Under the pieces are notes generated by a model. It had not been told where the DNA came from, made no database searches, and worked only from the letters and a program-made list of their open reading frames with translations. From Cylindrodendrum hubeiense (Eukaryota > Ascomycota > Sordariomycetes > Hypocreales > Nectriaceae): a DNA stretch of 64,000 nucleotides. The translations under genes and the position numbers were made by a program. Of this stretch, positions 42,635-56,724 are shown in pieces. Numbering within the stretch: the stretch's first letter is position 1; every line of letters begins with the position of its first letter. The DNA lies in assembly GCA_014621425.1 (NCBI GenBank), contig JAANBB010000057.1, positions 1-64,000 of the forward strand, written 5' to 3'.

Positions 42635-44086
42635 ATGGCTCCAAGCGCAATTGATCAGCCCTCATCAGAGGCATCGTGGTTTGATCGCGATGACCTTCGG
42701 ACCTCCTTCACGCTAGCCATGTCCGCCATGTACAAGGCCGAGGTGCCTCTTTACGGCGATTTGGTCCGCATTGTTGGGGACGTCAACCAGTCAACGCTCG
42801 GCAGTGCTCTCGATCCTAAAGTGATGGCTATGCGCTATGGGGATGTTGCGGCCTCAAGACTCGATGTTGAGAGGCACGGGGCGATAAGACTGGGCACTCC
42901 TCACGAGCTCCGTACCGTCCGCCGGATATTCGCCCTCATCGGTCTTTATCCTGTCGGATACTACGATCTTTCTCCAGCTGGGCTACCCATGCACGCGACG
43001 TGCTTCAGACCAAAGACCGAGACGTCGCTTCACAAGAACCCATTCCGTGTTTTCACCTCTGTGCTTCGGCCAGAGCTCATCAAAGATCCCCGAGCCAGAG
43101 ACTTAGCATTGGACTTGTTGTCAAAACGAAACATCTTCAGCGACGAACTCATGCAACTTTTGAGCCTCGGCGATGCCCAGAATGGGAGGGTGACACTGGA
43201 CCAAGGCCGTCGGCTTGTGGCCGAGGCAATGAAGACGTTCAGCTGGCACGGAACCGCCGCTGCGTCGCACGACGACTACCAATGCTTGAAGGACGAGCAT
43301 CCGATCCTAGCAGACATTGCATGCTTCCGAAGTTCCCACATCAATCACCTTACACCACGCACACTCTGCATCACGTCCGCGCAAGACTTGATGAAGGCGG
43401 AGGGACTCATGGTGAAGGACAGGATCGAGGGTCCGCCAGCCCGGTCGTGCCCAATTCTCCTACGCCAAACGAGTTTCCTGGCCATCGAGGAGCCCATCAA
43501 GTTTCTCAGTGCTGGGGACTCACCCTGCGATTCCCTGGTCCAAGGCTCACACCGCGCTCGGTTCGGTGAGATCGAGGAGAGAGGCGCCGCCGTCACTCCA
43601 GCGGGGCGGCGATTATACGACGAACTCCTCGAGGAGGCCATGGCAGTCGCAGCAAGATCTTCTGAAGAACCCAGCCCGGAAGAGTTCGACAAACTGGTTG
43701 AAACAGTTTTTGAGAAGTACCCCGATGATTGGAGTGAGCTGAGAAGTCGCGACCTCATTTATTGCACGTTCGAGGCGACGTCAAAAGGGATGGAGGCAAG
43801 GCTCCCTAAACAGAGCTTCCATCTCGAAGCGCTTCTCGAACAAGGTCTTGTCGAGGCATTCCCAATGACTTACGAGGATTTCCTGCCCCTGTCGGCCGCT
43901 GGAATCTTCCAGTCTAACCTGGGTTCCAAATCCCCTCCGAGGGAGACTCAGGCATCTCCCGACCTAGCTGGGATGGAAGATGTCTTGGGGGCTCGGCTTG
44001 ATGACGCGGATGAGATTTACCGCGCAGCGCAAGCAGAGAGCCTGGCAAAGTGTGCCTCCAAGCTCGGGATTGAGGTCTATGTTTGA
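42635..44086 (+). CDS. 2-oxoadipate dioxygenase/decarboxylase (HglS, DUF1338 family)
   Basis: Single exon, 483 aa. It belongs to DUF1338 (HglS/YdcJ), Fe(II) enzymes that turn 2-oxoadipate into D-2-hydroxyglutarate in a route of lysine catabolism. Expected residues are present: His81 with Arg85 in VERHGAIRLGT, His238 in INHLTPR and Glu312 in FGEIEERG as the metal ligands. PVGYYDLSPAGLPMHATCFRP and KNPFRVFTSVLRPELI are family signatures. Length is normal. Three other amino/keto-acid genes lie within 7 kb, so a lysine-catabolism context is possible. The 5' region is 1.6 kb of non-coding DNA. The enzyme family is firm; the in vivo substrate in this organism is inferred from the family. Confidence 0.92.
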   Translation: MAPSAIDQPSSEASWFDRDDLRTSFTLAMSAMYKAEVPLYGDLVRIVGDVNQSTLGSALDPKVMAMRYGDVAASRLDVERHGAIRLGTPHELRTVRRIFALIGLYPVGYYDLSPAGLPMHATCFRPKTETSLHKNPFRVFTSVLRPELIKDPRARDLALDLLSKRNIFSDELMQLLSLGDAQNGRVTLDQGRRLVAEAMKTFSWHGTAAASHDDYQCLKDEHPILADIACFRSSHINHLTPRTLCITSAQDLMKAEGLMVKDRIEGPPARSCPILLRQTSFLAIEEPIKFLSAGDSPCDSLVQGSHRARFGEIEERGAAVTPAGRRLYDELLEEAMAVAARSSEEPSPEEFDKLVETVFEKYPDDWSELRSRDLIYCTFEATSKGMEARLPKQSFHLEALLEQGLVEAFPMTYEDFLPLSAAGIFQSNLGSKSPPRETQASPDLAGMEDVLGARLDDADEIYRAAQAESLAKCASKLGIEVYV

Positions 44087-47000
44087 ATTGCACGAGATAT
44101 GAGACACGATAGCAAGCGGGTGATTTGGTTATAAGTGGTTGCGACACAAGTTATATTTTTTAGGTACCGGGTAGATAACACGGACGAGACCGCACAACGG
44201 CTCAAGATAAATGATCGCTCAATTAATGTTACACGAGGCGATGATTTTTACAATCTCTTTAAGTATCATTTTAATATCAGTATTTCTATTTACACGCAAA
44301 AGTATTGCCATATATTCACCTCGCATAACTCCGATGGGCATCCCTTCACGAGCTTCATTGCTGCAGATGTTGGCGAGTATCGTTCAGTGAAATCCAAGAG
44401 AGTAAATGTAAATAAAATAAACAACATCTCTATGGGATATTAACCATTTTTATTGTATGCTTTTATTTCCACTTATGAGTCTCATAAAAAATAAGATCTA
44501 CCCTTCTCTTGATTCAACACGCGACGTTGCAAGTTTTGGATCGACCCACCACCAACCGCACAAACCCTCGGCCGTGTTACCAGCTCACGAACAGAGCTTT
44601 CAACGCCTGTGAAGTATGAAACGAGAGGCGAATTTCTCGCTTTCCAACAAAATGTATTGAACTTCGTCATCACGATTTAGTATCGCACGGCTTGATTAGA
44701 CTCCGAGGAGTCAGTGGATTAAGAGTTCGGCTTCAACCTACCTCTTCCTTGGCCTCACCCTCACCCAGAAAGGTCGCCCAGCAACCCCAATATTGATTAC
44801 AATGCTAAGTGTTCGTAGTTGTCAAATAGATCTGGTGACAAAACCCCCTAGCGGCACAGCATTGTGGCTCTGATGCTGGTGGAGAAGCATCTCAAAACGT
44901 GGTCTCTGGGATTGAGAGGAGAGTCTTACAAAGTCGGCAAAGCAGTGGAAAGATATTGTGGGAACGGATGCACTGAAAATGGAGTTCATTTCCGACTTTA
45001 CGGTATGGAGGAAACCCCCTACCTGGGTTCAGGACAGGGCCTGCTTCAGTGTAGGGATTCCGGCTATTTGGACGAAAGGGATGGGCGAGTTACGTTTCAT
45101 ACGCTTATTGGCTTAGGCCATGCTCTGATGGACCTAACATTAACCCACCTTAAATGGGTACCGTCTTTGAAACCGTGTCCCAGCCTGGCATGGTTCATGA
45201 TGCATCCAGCGGGATGTTGACTTGGCAGTCTCTAGTGAGTACCAGGACCAGGTCGTGAGTGTGAACCAATAACTTTTTTGACGACGTTGAGGCTATATGG
45301 TGAGGTTTAATAATTTGGACTGCTAGGAGGCAGGCATTTGTCATTGTGCAGTTCATTCACGGCGTTACGCCGTGTTACTTGTTGATGAACCCAATCAAAT
45401 TCCCTCATCGGCCATGGTTCTAGAGCCCGCTCGCCTGGGCTCTGGGTGTCTCGAGATGCCGGCGCTGCTATTCCTCTTTGGTTCTTTCTACATCTGCCCT
45501 GCTAGCACGACTGATAGTACTACTTCCCAAACGGAGTTGCTTTGGTTGTAGAAAAAGAAAACAAAACGGGGATGTCATTGGGACCTGGAGCTCGGTGCCG
45601 AGTTTCTAATCAAGGAAAGCATTTTCGTCTTGGCGATATTCGTCTTACATCGTTAAAGTTCGACCATTGACCAAGCCCCAGCGCAACCTTCCGGGTCCCC
45701 CCCTGAAATTTGAGGGCGAAGACTCGGCTGCATCCCTCTTGCTGCATCACTGCCAACAAAAGGCATGGCTGGAGATAAGAGAGAAGAGAAAGTTCGAGCT
45801 AGTGATGAACTTGATGAAGCTATTTGACCAGTGCCTGATACCCCAGACCTGGACACACGGGCCAGACCCTTTAGTTCACGCGCTGTCAATGGAAATGGAA
45901 ACCCCAGAAACGGAGTCGATATTAAGGGAGCTAATAATGAGGCCCCACGGATATACCGGAGAGGAATTGGAAGTTCCATGCATCCCCAATATTAGCGGAT
46001 AGCCGGAAGGTCACACCATGGGCCCCCACCGCGGTTCCGGGCGGGCAAAGCAGGGCCAACCCCGCGACTCCGTCCACAGTGAAACCCCGTTTTTCGTCAT
46101 CGCACGGGCGGGAGTAGGTACTGAATAATATCAACGGTCCACTGGACAACGTTTGGCTTGATGCCTCGGCCTACGTATTTGACGAGACTATTGAGCTGGG
46201 GACGGAAATGTGGGTTCAGTAACAATTCACTTTAACGGCCCCTCGTAGCGTGAGTTTGACGATTGAGTAGTCTATGTCTAGTTAAATGTAGATTGTTTTC
46301 ATATAGCTCTGGTTTGATTCTTCAGTGTTGGAAGTTCGGGTCCACTGACACGCGTATTCGCCAGCCGCAGGCTAAGGGGTTCAAGACCGGAATATCCACA
46401 ACCCAGTGACCTCCCAAGTGGACATTTTTGTGACCCGCACACGGTCTGTGAGTGCATAGTTAGCAGTGCCTGACTCGACCGAGCGCACGGTACGGGCCCC
46501 TGTTGACCTGGCCAGTGCTTCGGTTGACCTTTCCGGCTCCCCTACGGTTTTGCTAACTTGATTTTTCGAGGGCGGAACGGGTGACAACGCACAGGCAACG
46601 GTGGACTACGAGATACCATGATGGGAAAGGTAGCGGCAACGATCGAGTCAGGGACGAAAATGCATTTCTCCACCCCGATGTTGACCCGGAAGCTGAGACT
46701 GTGGCTTAGGTGTGATTACGGTAGATTTGATGCTTGAAAAGTAAACACTGGTCGATTCTTGCATTGCCTGTAAGTTGCATTACCAACTGAGAGCCAACCC
46801 TGGCTTCTCATGCTCCAGGGGCAAAAAATTGAACCCTGACCTGCACCCGTCAGCTGCAATGGTGCTTCCACTTGAATGGGGCGAGAATCAAACGACAGGG
46901 GCAAGGAAGGCCTGTGCTGCATAGGTGCATCGAGAACCCGACATCTATCTCACTGAATTAATACTCCGTAGGAGGCACGTCATGGCTACTACTGTATGTA

Positions 47001-49211
47001 CAGGCTTGTAGGCCCTGCTACACAGATATGGAGTCAACCTTGCGCCCGTGAACACGATGTCGCTAGATGAGAAATGGGGAATCAAAGTATTTCCCCCACT
47101 GAGAGAAGAGTCCGAAGGTCTCACGAACTGGACCAGGGGGCATAAATCGCCGGTAGAGCGTCAAGCGAGGATTTACTAGCTCAAAACCAGGTACCCCTGC
47201 CATGCAGGCTAAGGATGAATCCGGGCAACGACTACGACGACAATGACGACCTAGAACTAAAAAAAAAAAGCCACGGGGAGTTGGTGGCCGGCGTTTCCCC
47301 GTTCGAGCCATTCACGTTTGAGCAGAATGAATCCTTCAGGTACCAGCGGCGATGGCGCTGCCCAGAGCTGCCAGGCGTCGACGTTGGGTAGTATTGTATT
47401 ACGTGTGGAGGAGGAGACCAGCCGGGGTGATGAGTTTTCTGCTTGCCATTGACACCCGCGGCGCCCTGTTGATCAGCTCACCTTTGATGGGCCCGACGCA
47501 GTGGGCTCGGTGGAGAGGCACGCCCTTGTTGTCGCGTGGAGCTGTCCCAACGAGGTGCCATGGGCGAGGGTCGTCGATCAATTGAGGAGTTTAGAGGGGA
47601 GCACCGCACGACGCTGATCAGGAATGGGAATCCGGAGCTGACTATCCGGCACACAACCGCCCTAAACCGAGGAGCTCCGCAGCATTTAGGGTGAAATCGC
47701 AAGACGCGGAGTGTGGGTGAAATACGGATACATCCGCCAGACCATGGCCGTATTCCAGAAGATGGTGTTGTGCTGTCGCAAGCCGGTGCCGTTAAATCTA
47801 CGCTACGGGGACGGTTCGTCGTCTCTAGCACCGCCCGTCGTTCCCATCGCAGCCACCTCCGTTTCAAAGTGCCGACAGTAGCACTTCGGATACCTCCCAA
47901 CCCGTATGCCGAAATTTGCCTCATCCGCGCGCGACTTGTCACGATCAACGCCAGGAGCGGCGCTAGCCGATGGTGGCAGGAATAAGGGACGACGGCTTCT
48001 CGTTCAAGGTGTCACCAAGTGTGCGGGCCGAGGTCCTGGCGCGTTATTTTCTACCAGAATGAGTGGTGCCACTTGGGTCTGAAAAGCAGACGCCCTTCCA
48101 TACCTATCCCACGTTCCTGACTCTGAGACCTCTCGGCGCTGGCGCCCGGCGTACATTAGTCGTCGAAGAAAAGGGTCTGGGGCATTTCTGGGTAGTGGGC
48201 GTTCGCTCGACACGAGAAAAAGTAAAACAAAACGTGCAACACCACGGGCAGCGAGAAACAAGCCAGCCACACTTCCACTCCTGGTCGTCATCCCCAATCA
48301 TAATCCCTACGTGGGCGGCCAGGGGCTGACCACCCGGACGGTGAACGGTGGGAGAAGATGCTGCAAGCACATGCATGTGGCTAACGCTGCGCCGGGCTAT
48401 TGGTGGTGTCTTGCCCCGGCACATGGGCACCGGGATCGCATCCGACACTGTGGACGCTAGCTTACAGCCTCTCTGTGTCACGTAAAGGTCACTGGACTGG
48501 GGTGGACAACGACAGATGGCGCCGGAGACGACACTGGGCATTTGGTCCCGAGTTAGGCGATGGCGCAGAACAACGAAGAAGCCTGGGAGGCGCAGGGCGC
48601 AAAGCCATTGTCAAGAGCATCAAAACTAATCCATATCAAGTCAAAGGATTACGGGCCAGGCACCGCAGAGAGGCTGAAACGCTTCTCGAAATGCGACCAG
48701 GGCGGCGTTGCAGCATGACCTGACCGGTGCAGCACCATTAATCTTGCCCGCCCAGGCAGTCTCGCACTCTATTCCATGTGTCACCACTTGCATCAGGCAC
48801 CCCGGCCTTTGAGTTTGCGCCGTCTTCTCATTTCCGGCACGCAAGCTCTTGCACACAGGTTTCTGCCGGGGATTTGTTGTCCACTTGCCGCTCCCGATTA
48901 GGCGAGGTCGTGGCTCCGAAGGGTTTAGGATGAGGCCCACCCGACGCAGTGGCTGTAGAGATCGCTTCTTGGCAAGGTGTGGGTGGGTTTCCTCTAGAGC
49001 CGTAGACTGTGAACAGGCGGCTGGAGGAGGGTCTTCCAGCGATTCATGTGTGGGCTGCGATGGAGGGGTGGTGGACATTCCAGTATAAGTGTTTGACGAC
49101 CCATTTGCTCGCCACACGTGAAGTCCTTGTCCGTTTCTTGTGTTGCTGCTGGTTCATCGATGACGACGTTGCCTCGGATCCGAATAACGGATTGCACATC
49201 CAAAGGTCATC
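44087..49211. other. 5.1-kb region without a convincing gene
   Basis: The largest gap in the window. The left end (44.1-44.5 kb) is AT-rich; the rest is mixed. Several short frames (44864-45220, 45667-46002, 48104-48541) have no known motif, no splice support and lie on opposing strands. I see no long terminal repeat, transposase-like motif or RNA gene. A long A-run is at about 47260. It could contain short secreted-protein genes or relics that cannot be called from sequence alone. Confidence 0.45.
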
Positions 49212-50509
49212 ATGACTATTGACCCCAAGGTCACACAGGCCATCAAGGATGGCCGGGTCCCCGACGATGTCACGGCCGCCTTCCTCAGCGAGTCCAAGGA
49301 CGCACCGGCCATCGCCGGCATCATCTTCGTCACGGTGTTGACGAGCATTGTCGTACTGGGACGACTGGGCTCGCGAGCCTTTCTGATCCGACGCTTCGGA
49401 ATCGACGATACGTTGACGTTGATGTCTTGGGTAGGTCATCATTGCTGCAAGGTCGATCTAACCCGAGACCACCACTAACGGTCCATCAGATTTCTTACAT
49501 CCCCTTCGTCGCCATGAGCATCTGGCTCATCAACATGGGATCTGGCCGCCATTATTACTACATCCAGTATGTTATGGACATGGACACGGTTGAGCTGTCC
49601 GAGGTTGTCGATTTCGCCGCCCACATCATCTACACGACGGCTCTCCTCTTCTGCCGAATCTCCGGTCTCGCCCTGTACTACCGCCTGTGCAAGCTTCACG
49701 ACGGCCTCTTGACGTCCATCCGCATCGTCTTCGCCGTCCTCATCGCCGGCTACCTGCCACAGCTGTTCCTCCTCATCTTCCACTGCAACCCCGTTACAGG
49801 CCTGTGGCCCTACGATTGGCAGCCGGACGCCGACAAATACACCTGTTTGCAGTGGGGCTTGGTATACTCCGTCAATTCAGGTGTTTCTCTTCTTTGCGAC
49901 CTGCTGCTGTTTGGCATCCCGATTGTTATGCTGCGTGTACTCGAAATGCCCCGGAGGCGGAAGATCCAGCTTGGCTGCATCCTCCTTCCCGGTATCTCGT
50001 AAGAACTCCGCTGCAACCCACCAAGTACTGTTTATCAATGCTGACAATTTCATTCTAGGGTTATTGCCATCTCCATCGCTCGCTTAGTCCTTGTCATTAT
50101 GGGACAGTGGGAGGCTGATCAGTCATGGGCGTACAACCCGATGCTCGGCGTCGAGGTCTCAGAAATCGGAGCCACGTTGATCGCCCTTTCGGTGCCTGGT
50201 GTGAAGCCGATCGTGGACAGGTTCGTCTTGCGGAAGGACCCCAGCAAGGGCAGCACTGGCGACACGAGATACGGAAAGCAGAGCAACAATTCACGCGGCA
50301 CAGCACTACGATCACTCAACCTCCGACCCGAACACAGCGTGCTGGGAAGCCGGGACACGTCCGCCGAGGGTGGCCGAGCCAACTTCCGGAGCGCAAACCA
50401 GTCCAAGGACAACCAGAGCGAAACCAGCGCAGATGGCATCCTGGTCAAGGTGGATTTCCAGATCAAGGAGGACAGCCCCAGAGACCATAGCAGCAGGCAT
50501 GTACTGTGA
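49212..50509 (+). CDS. SAT4/PTH11-like seven-helix membrane protein (rhodopsin-domain family)
   Basis: Three exons, 49212-49430, 49490-49998 and 50059-50509, 392 aa. About seven hydrophobic segments are visible, for example AIAGIIFVTVLTSIVVLG, ISYIPFVAMSIWLI, IIYTTALLFC, IVFAVLIAGYLPQLFLLIF, LLCDLLLFGIPIVML and VIAISIARLVLVIM. Features such as RFGIDDTLTLMSW and YYRLC are typical of the fungal SAT4 (rhodopsin-like) family, which includes PTH11-related receptors. The C-terminal tail (about 130 aa) is hydrophilic, Ser/Asn-rich and probably cytosolic. No extracellular CFEM domain is present. Ligand unknown; the role is membrane signalling or transport, by analogy only. The signals for both introns are standard. 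Confidence 0.85.
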
Positions 50510-51778
50510 GGAATAGTAAAATAATGTGTACGATTCATGACCGATTGGGAAAACGGGACCGGGATAAAAGAACCATTGGATTTTTAGCTAGCGAACCAAT
50601 CTATAGACATATACCATGATAACATCTGATGGGCCCTGTTGAAGTGTGGTCAAAATTGCACTGTCGGAAAAAATTGCCTTGTATGGTTTCTACGCCACGA
50701 GATTCGCTGCCTGTCATTATCGGGTGTCGTCAGTGCTCCCATGCACCCATGTCCCGATATTGCCGATATATGGTAGTACGTGAGCCGGCATCCGAGCGCG
50801 ATCCATGTCTGAAGGCTTTTGGCGGCCAAGTGACTCTTGGAGGCCTTGTCTTGGTCAGCTTGGGTCGAAGAACAATGGAACGTGGATCCTCAGTGAGTAC
50901 CCCAGACTCTGAGCGATGGTCTGATTCATGCAAACTCCTGTACGCACGCCGTGCTCCGTACGACAAGCTGCAGAAATGCCCATTTGGCGGGCCGGTGGCA
51001 AAGCAAAAGCCCATTTTTCATCAAAGACATGGCGATTTACTGGGGGATTGTCGTCACCCTTCCGCAAGTCTAGCTGTTGCGGGACATTGGCCGTAGCGTC
51101 CTAGGTCCCTCTGGGAAGCCCACCACGAAGAAGCCCTTCGGGGGCCAATTGAGCGGCAGTGCCCTGCCAGGGGTGCTTCTCCACGCTGGAGAGTGGCCAG
51201 GGGCTGCTCTTCAGGCCAATTTCCACCCGCTGCCGAACTTCCCGGTCGTGGTTTAGCGAAACTGATCAGGGCGGAGCGGCGCCCGGCCGGGTCCATCTGG
51301 GGGCCCGTGTCGTCGCGGTCGCCCCCAGCTTCGCCGTCGAACGAGGCTCGAAGGGGCATGAGGGAGCTGGGCGGGCCAGGCAATGGCTGACGCGACCCTT
51401 TCGAGACGCCATCTGCGCCGCTAATGGCTCTGCAGGACTGCGATGACATTGCAATCCGTGATGCTCCCTGCCTCTGTACCCGCAGCGCACTGTTCGCCAG
51501 TTGCTCGGGGAACCCTGCCGGCGACAGATCGGGGAACTGGCCAATGTGCTGCGTAGTACGTAGGGGCTAACTACGGTAAACCCGCTTGCCAACGACGGTG
51601 GCTGCATGGGCGGAGTTGCTTTTGAAGCCGCCGCCGCCCGCCGAGTGGCGTAGACTTTAGTACACCCTTCTCTCCAGGGAACATTCACTCGTTTACATTT
51701 GCATCAAACGGCTTTCAGCCTCGTCACTCGTTTCACCCTCCCTCTGCTTCAGCATCGTCCGGATCCTGAGCATTCGCC
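50510..51778. other. intergenic
   Basis: About 1.3 kb between the SAT4-like gene and the amidase. No gene; the last 80 bp before 51779 are pyrimidine-rich like a promoter/leader. Confidence 0.55.
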
Positions 51779-53644
51779 ATGTTGTCCCGTCTCTCTCTGG
51801 TCGCCCTCCTCGTGGGCCAGGCCCTGGCGAAGAAGCACGCCGTGCCCTACACGGCCACCAACCTGATCCCTCTCCAGCAGAATGCCGGCTCCGACGACCT
51901 GTTCCCCATGGCCGATTGCTTCGGCTTCGACCTGCACGAGGCCACCATCTCTGAGATGCAGGAGGCCATGCGCCTGGGACACCTCACGTCGACCCAGCTC
52001 GTGACCTGCTACCTCGTCCGAACCTACCAGACCCAGGACTACATCGAGTGCGTGGCCCGAAACAAGACGATTGCGGTCCTCAGCTAACATGCCCACAGCT
52101 CCGTCCTCCAGGTCAACCCCGATGTCTTTGCCATTGCCGCTGAGCGAGATGCTGAGCGATGCAAGGGCAAGGTCCGCGGCCCTCTCCACGGCATTCCCTT
52201 CACTGTCAAGGACAACATTGCCAGCAAGGACAACCTGGAGACCACCGCCGGCAGCTGGGCCCTTCTCGGCAACATCGTGCCCCGCGATGCCCACGTCGTC
52301 AAGAAGCTCCGCGAGGCCGGTGCCGTCCTCTTCGGAAAGGCTGCGCTGAGCGAGTGGGCTGACATGCGCACCAACTACTACTCTGAGGGTTACTCCGGCC
52401 GCGGTGGCCAGGTTCGCAGCGCTTACAACCTGACTGTCAACCCCGGTGGCAGCTCCTCCGGCAGCGGGGTTGGTGTCGCTGCCAACGCCATTGCTTTCTC
52501 CCTCGGCACTGAGACCGACGGCAGTGGTGAGTTTGCTGGCCCCTGATGATATCATCCCCCTGTGGCGTTTGCCGCTCCGAAGCTATCCCCGCTAACAATT
52601 GCCCAAGTCATCAACCCCGCCATGCGAAATGCCCTTGTCGGCATCAAGCCCACTGTTGGCCTGACCTCGCGTGCTGGTGTTATCCCCGAGTGTGAGCACC
52701 AGGACACCGTCGGTGCCTTTGCCCGAACTGTCAAGGACGCCACTCTGGTCCTCGATGCCATCTACGGCGTCGACACCCGTGACAACTACACCCTCGCTCA
52801 GAAGGGCAAGACTCCCAAGGGTGGATACGCCCAGTACCTCACCGACAAGAAGGCTCTCAAGGGTGCCACCTTTGGTATCCCCTGGAACAGCTTCTGGGTC
52901 TACGCCGATGACGACCAGCTGACCCAGCTCTTTGGACTGCTCGACCTCATCAAGTCTGCCGGCGCCACCATTATCAACAACACCGAGATCACCGACTACG
53001 AGACCCTCGTCAGCCCCGACGGCTGGAACTGGGACTACGGCACCACCCGCGGTTTCGCCAACGAGTCCGAGTACACCTACGTCAAGGTCGACTTCTACAA
53101 CAACATCAAGACCTACCTGTCCGAGGTCACCAACACCAAGGTCAAGGACCTCGAGGCTATTGTTCAGTTCAACAAGGATAACGACGGCAGTGAGGGCGGT
53201 TACCCCTACGCCGACGGTGTTGGCCACCCCGCCTTCGCCTCCGGCCAGGACGGTTTCCTGGCCTCGCTCGAGACCAAGGGTATCAAGACTGAGGAATACT
53301 GGCAGGCTCTCGACTTTTGCCAGACTGGCTGCCGCAACGGCATCAACGATGCCCTCAAGCACAAGGGCAAGAAGCTTAACGGCCTCCTTGTTCCCCCGGA
53401 TGTCGCCCAGGCTCCCCAAATCGCCGCCCAGGCTGGTTACCCCATGATCACCGTCCCTGCTGGTATCCACGCCGAGTCTGGCATGCCTTTTGGCCTCGCC
53501 ATCATGCAGACCGCCTTCGGCGAGGCTGAGCTCGTCAAGTGGGCCAGCGCCATCGAGGACCTCCAGAAGACCTCCGACACCCCCTACAAGCGCCAGCTTC
53601 CTAAGTGGAAGGGCTACCTGGAGCGCAACATCCCCGTCATCTAA
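51779..53644 (+). CDS. secreted amidase of the amidase-signature family
   Basis: Three exons, 51779-52047, 52099-52526 and 52608-53644, 577 aa. A signal peptide of about 17 residues (MLSRLSLVALLVGQALA) comes first. The amidase-signature catalytic triad Ser-cisSer-Lys is intact: Lys in PFTVKDNIAS, the cis-Ser in GGSSSGSG, and the nucleophilic Ser in TETDGS at the end of exon 2. The GIPFTVKDN and PGGSSSGSGVGVAA motifs are characteristic. It probably hydrolyses amides or amino-acid/peptide-like substrates outside the cell or in the secretory route. The splice donor of exon 2 keeps the TETDGS Ser intact and joins VINPAMRNALVGIKPTVG. The specific substrate is unknown. No operon-type partner. Confidence 0.93.
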
Positions 53645-54465
53645 ATGTCCTTTAAAATGGGATGCGATACCCTAATCATTTCTCTTCAAACCCTTGGCGG
53701 CTCTCCAACGTGGGTAGCATTGCGTGGCAGATTGCCATCCGCCTTAATGTGTAGTAATTACCGCGATGTACATAGCAGCATCTAATGATAATGCCACAAT
53801 GACTTCCAGTTGGCGGTGGGTTTCGCATCCACACAACGTGCATAGCCCTGAATCATGATGTTTCCCTGTCTTTCTATGTGACGTCGTGATCCAAAAAGGG
53901 CTTCCGGGCATGCCGACGCAGCATTCCTCATTTCTGCCGGTGGCGTTTTTACTCAATCGCCGGTTTGAGTCGTTGATCCGGAGTGCATGACAGACGCCAC
54001 GGGCGAGATGGTGTAGAAAGTGGATCGCGGCGGAGGGAAGATGTGAGACGCCGCAGCCCATCGCTTGCAGGAGCAGATCTTCACTGCATTTGGAAACACA
54101 ACCCATGCGCACATCCCCCGCTAGATCGCCATCGTGGTGCGTCAGGGATGCACATCTGTACCAGGCTCTTGGGATTGCGCCGTTATCTTGGCTGCCGAGC
54201 TACGGATTCGAATTGGTCGTGCTGGTTGTTGGTGCATGCTGAGAGGCGTTGTGGCTTGCTGAAGCGCAAGCCAAGAGCTTCTAGAGGAGCATGGATAATA
54301 TTCCAGAGGCGAATTTGTTTGGACGAATGAGAGCACTACTCATATGTTGTTCCAGGTCTATATTTATATGCTAATGAAACGAACCATCTAAAAATGACCT
54401 ATATCTAGCGATCCCGAGATGTGTACCAAGTATTGAGAAACGAACAATCCATTTATGAGATATCC
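53645..54465. other. convergent 3' intergenic
   Basis: About 820 bp between the 3' ends of the amidase and the GH1 gene. No gene identified; frames here are short and unsupported. Confidence 0.55.
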
Positions 54466-56101
<1,636 letters not shown>

Positions 56102-56724
56102 TGTCACGTTGGGGCTGACTCAATGACAAACTAAACAGGGTTCGGTACGAAGTTCGGTACGAAGAAGCGCCGGGGGAAATTGAGACAAGAAGCGCGATAC
56201 AGCTCATCAATAAATTCAGCCGCTTGACCGTTCTCATGCCCTTGCACACTTTATACCCAGCCATTCCGTTACCCCTCTCAGGCTTGCCAACGTGATAGAG
56301 CATCAAGGATAAAACCCCGTTTTTTTGATGCGCGGTGGCGTGGGGAGAAACGCCGATCTCTTGCATTTCCCCGTCGGGAGTCGCCATTTCCCCGTCGAGG
56401 TTTCCCCATCGAGTCTGGTGGACTCCATTACCTGGGTCAATACCTGGTTACTGCAGCACATTTCCCCGTTTCGCCGCAGCCGACCCCGGACGTAGGCTCC
56501 CCACGGGGAAAGTTTTGTCGCCTGACCCTGTTTGGCGAAGTGGGTGTTCGCGGCTCCTCGTGTCTTACGACCCTTCTCCAAGGTACATGAAGCTATATAT
56601 AATTGGAGCGAGATGCCTTCCGAAAACTCGTTTCCAAGCTCAATATCCTAGTCACTGCTTCTCTCACATTGCAGGGGTCTTGTTCAGCTTGTTGGATTTG
56701 ATCCTACCTTGCACTTCGTCAATC
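56102..56724. promoter_or_regulatory. shared GH1/MFS promoter with repeated TTTCCCCG boxes
   Basis: The divergent promoter holds TTTCCCCGTCG at 56366-56376 and 56387-56397, TTTCCCCATCG at 56401-56411, TTTCCCCGTTTCG at 56461-56473, an inverted CGGGGAAA at 56504-56511, and ACCCCGTTT near 56314. Similar boxes lie at 60650-60658 (ATTCCCCGT, between the regulator and the glycosidase) and 60331-60340 (TTTCCCCGAC, within the regulator's first intron). They could be sites for the neighbouring Zn2Cys6 protein or for general carbon or stress factors (CCCCT/CCCCG-like). Binding is inferred only. Confidence 0.55.

Noticed and set aside
46741..46800. tRNA-like run on the minus strand (CTCAGTTGGTAATGC)
   Set aside because: No acceptor stem or T-arm can be built around it.
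48104..48541. 145-codon minus frame
   Set aside because: Cys/Ser/Arg mix without motif or splice support; overlaps frames on the opposite strand.
52592..53470. 292-codon minus frame across the amidase
   Set aside because: Antisense shadow of the amidase exon 3; repeats of Val/Leu/Gly/Asp without a domain.
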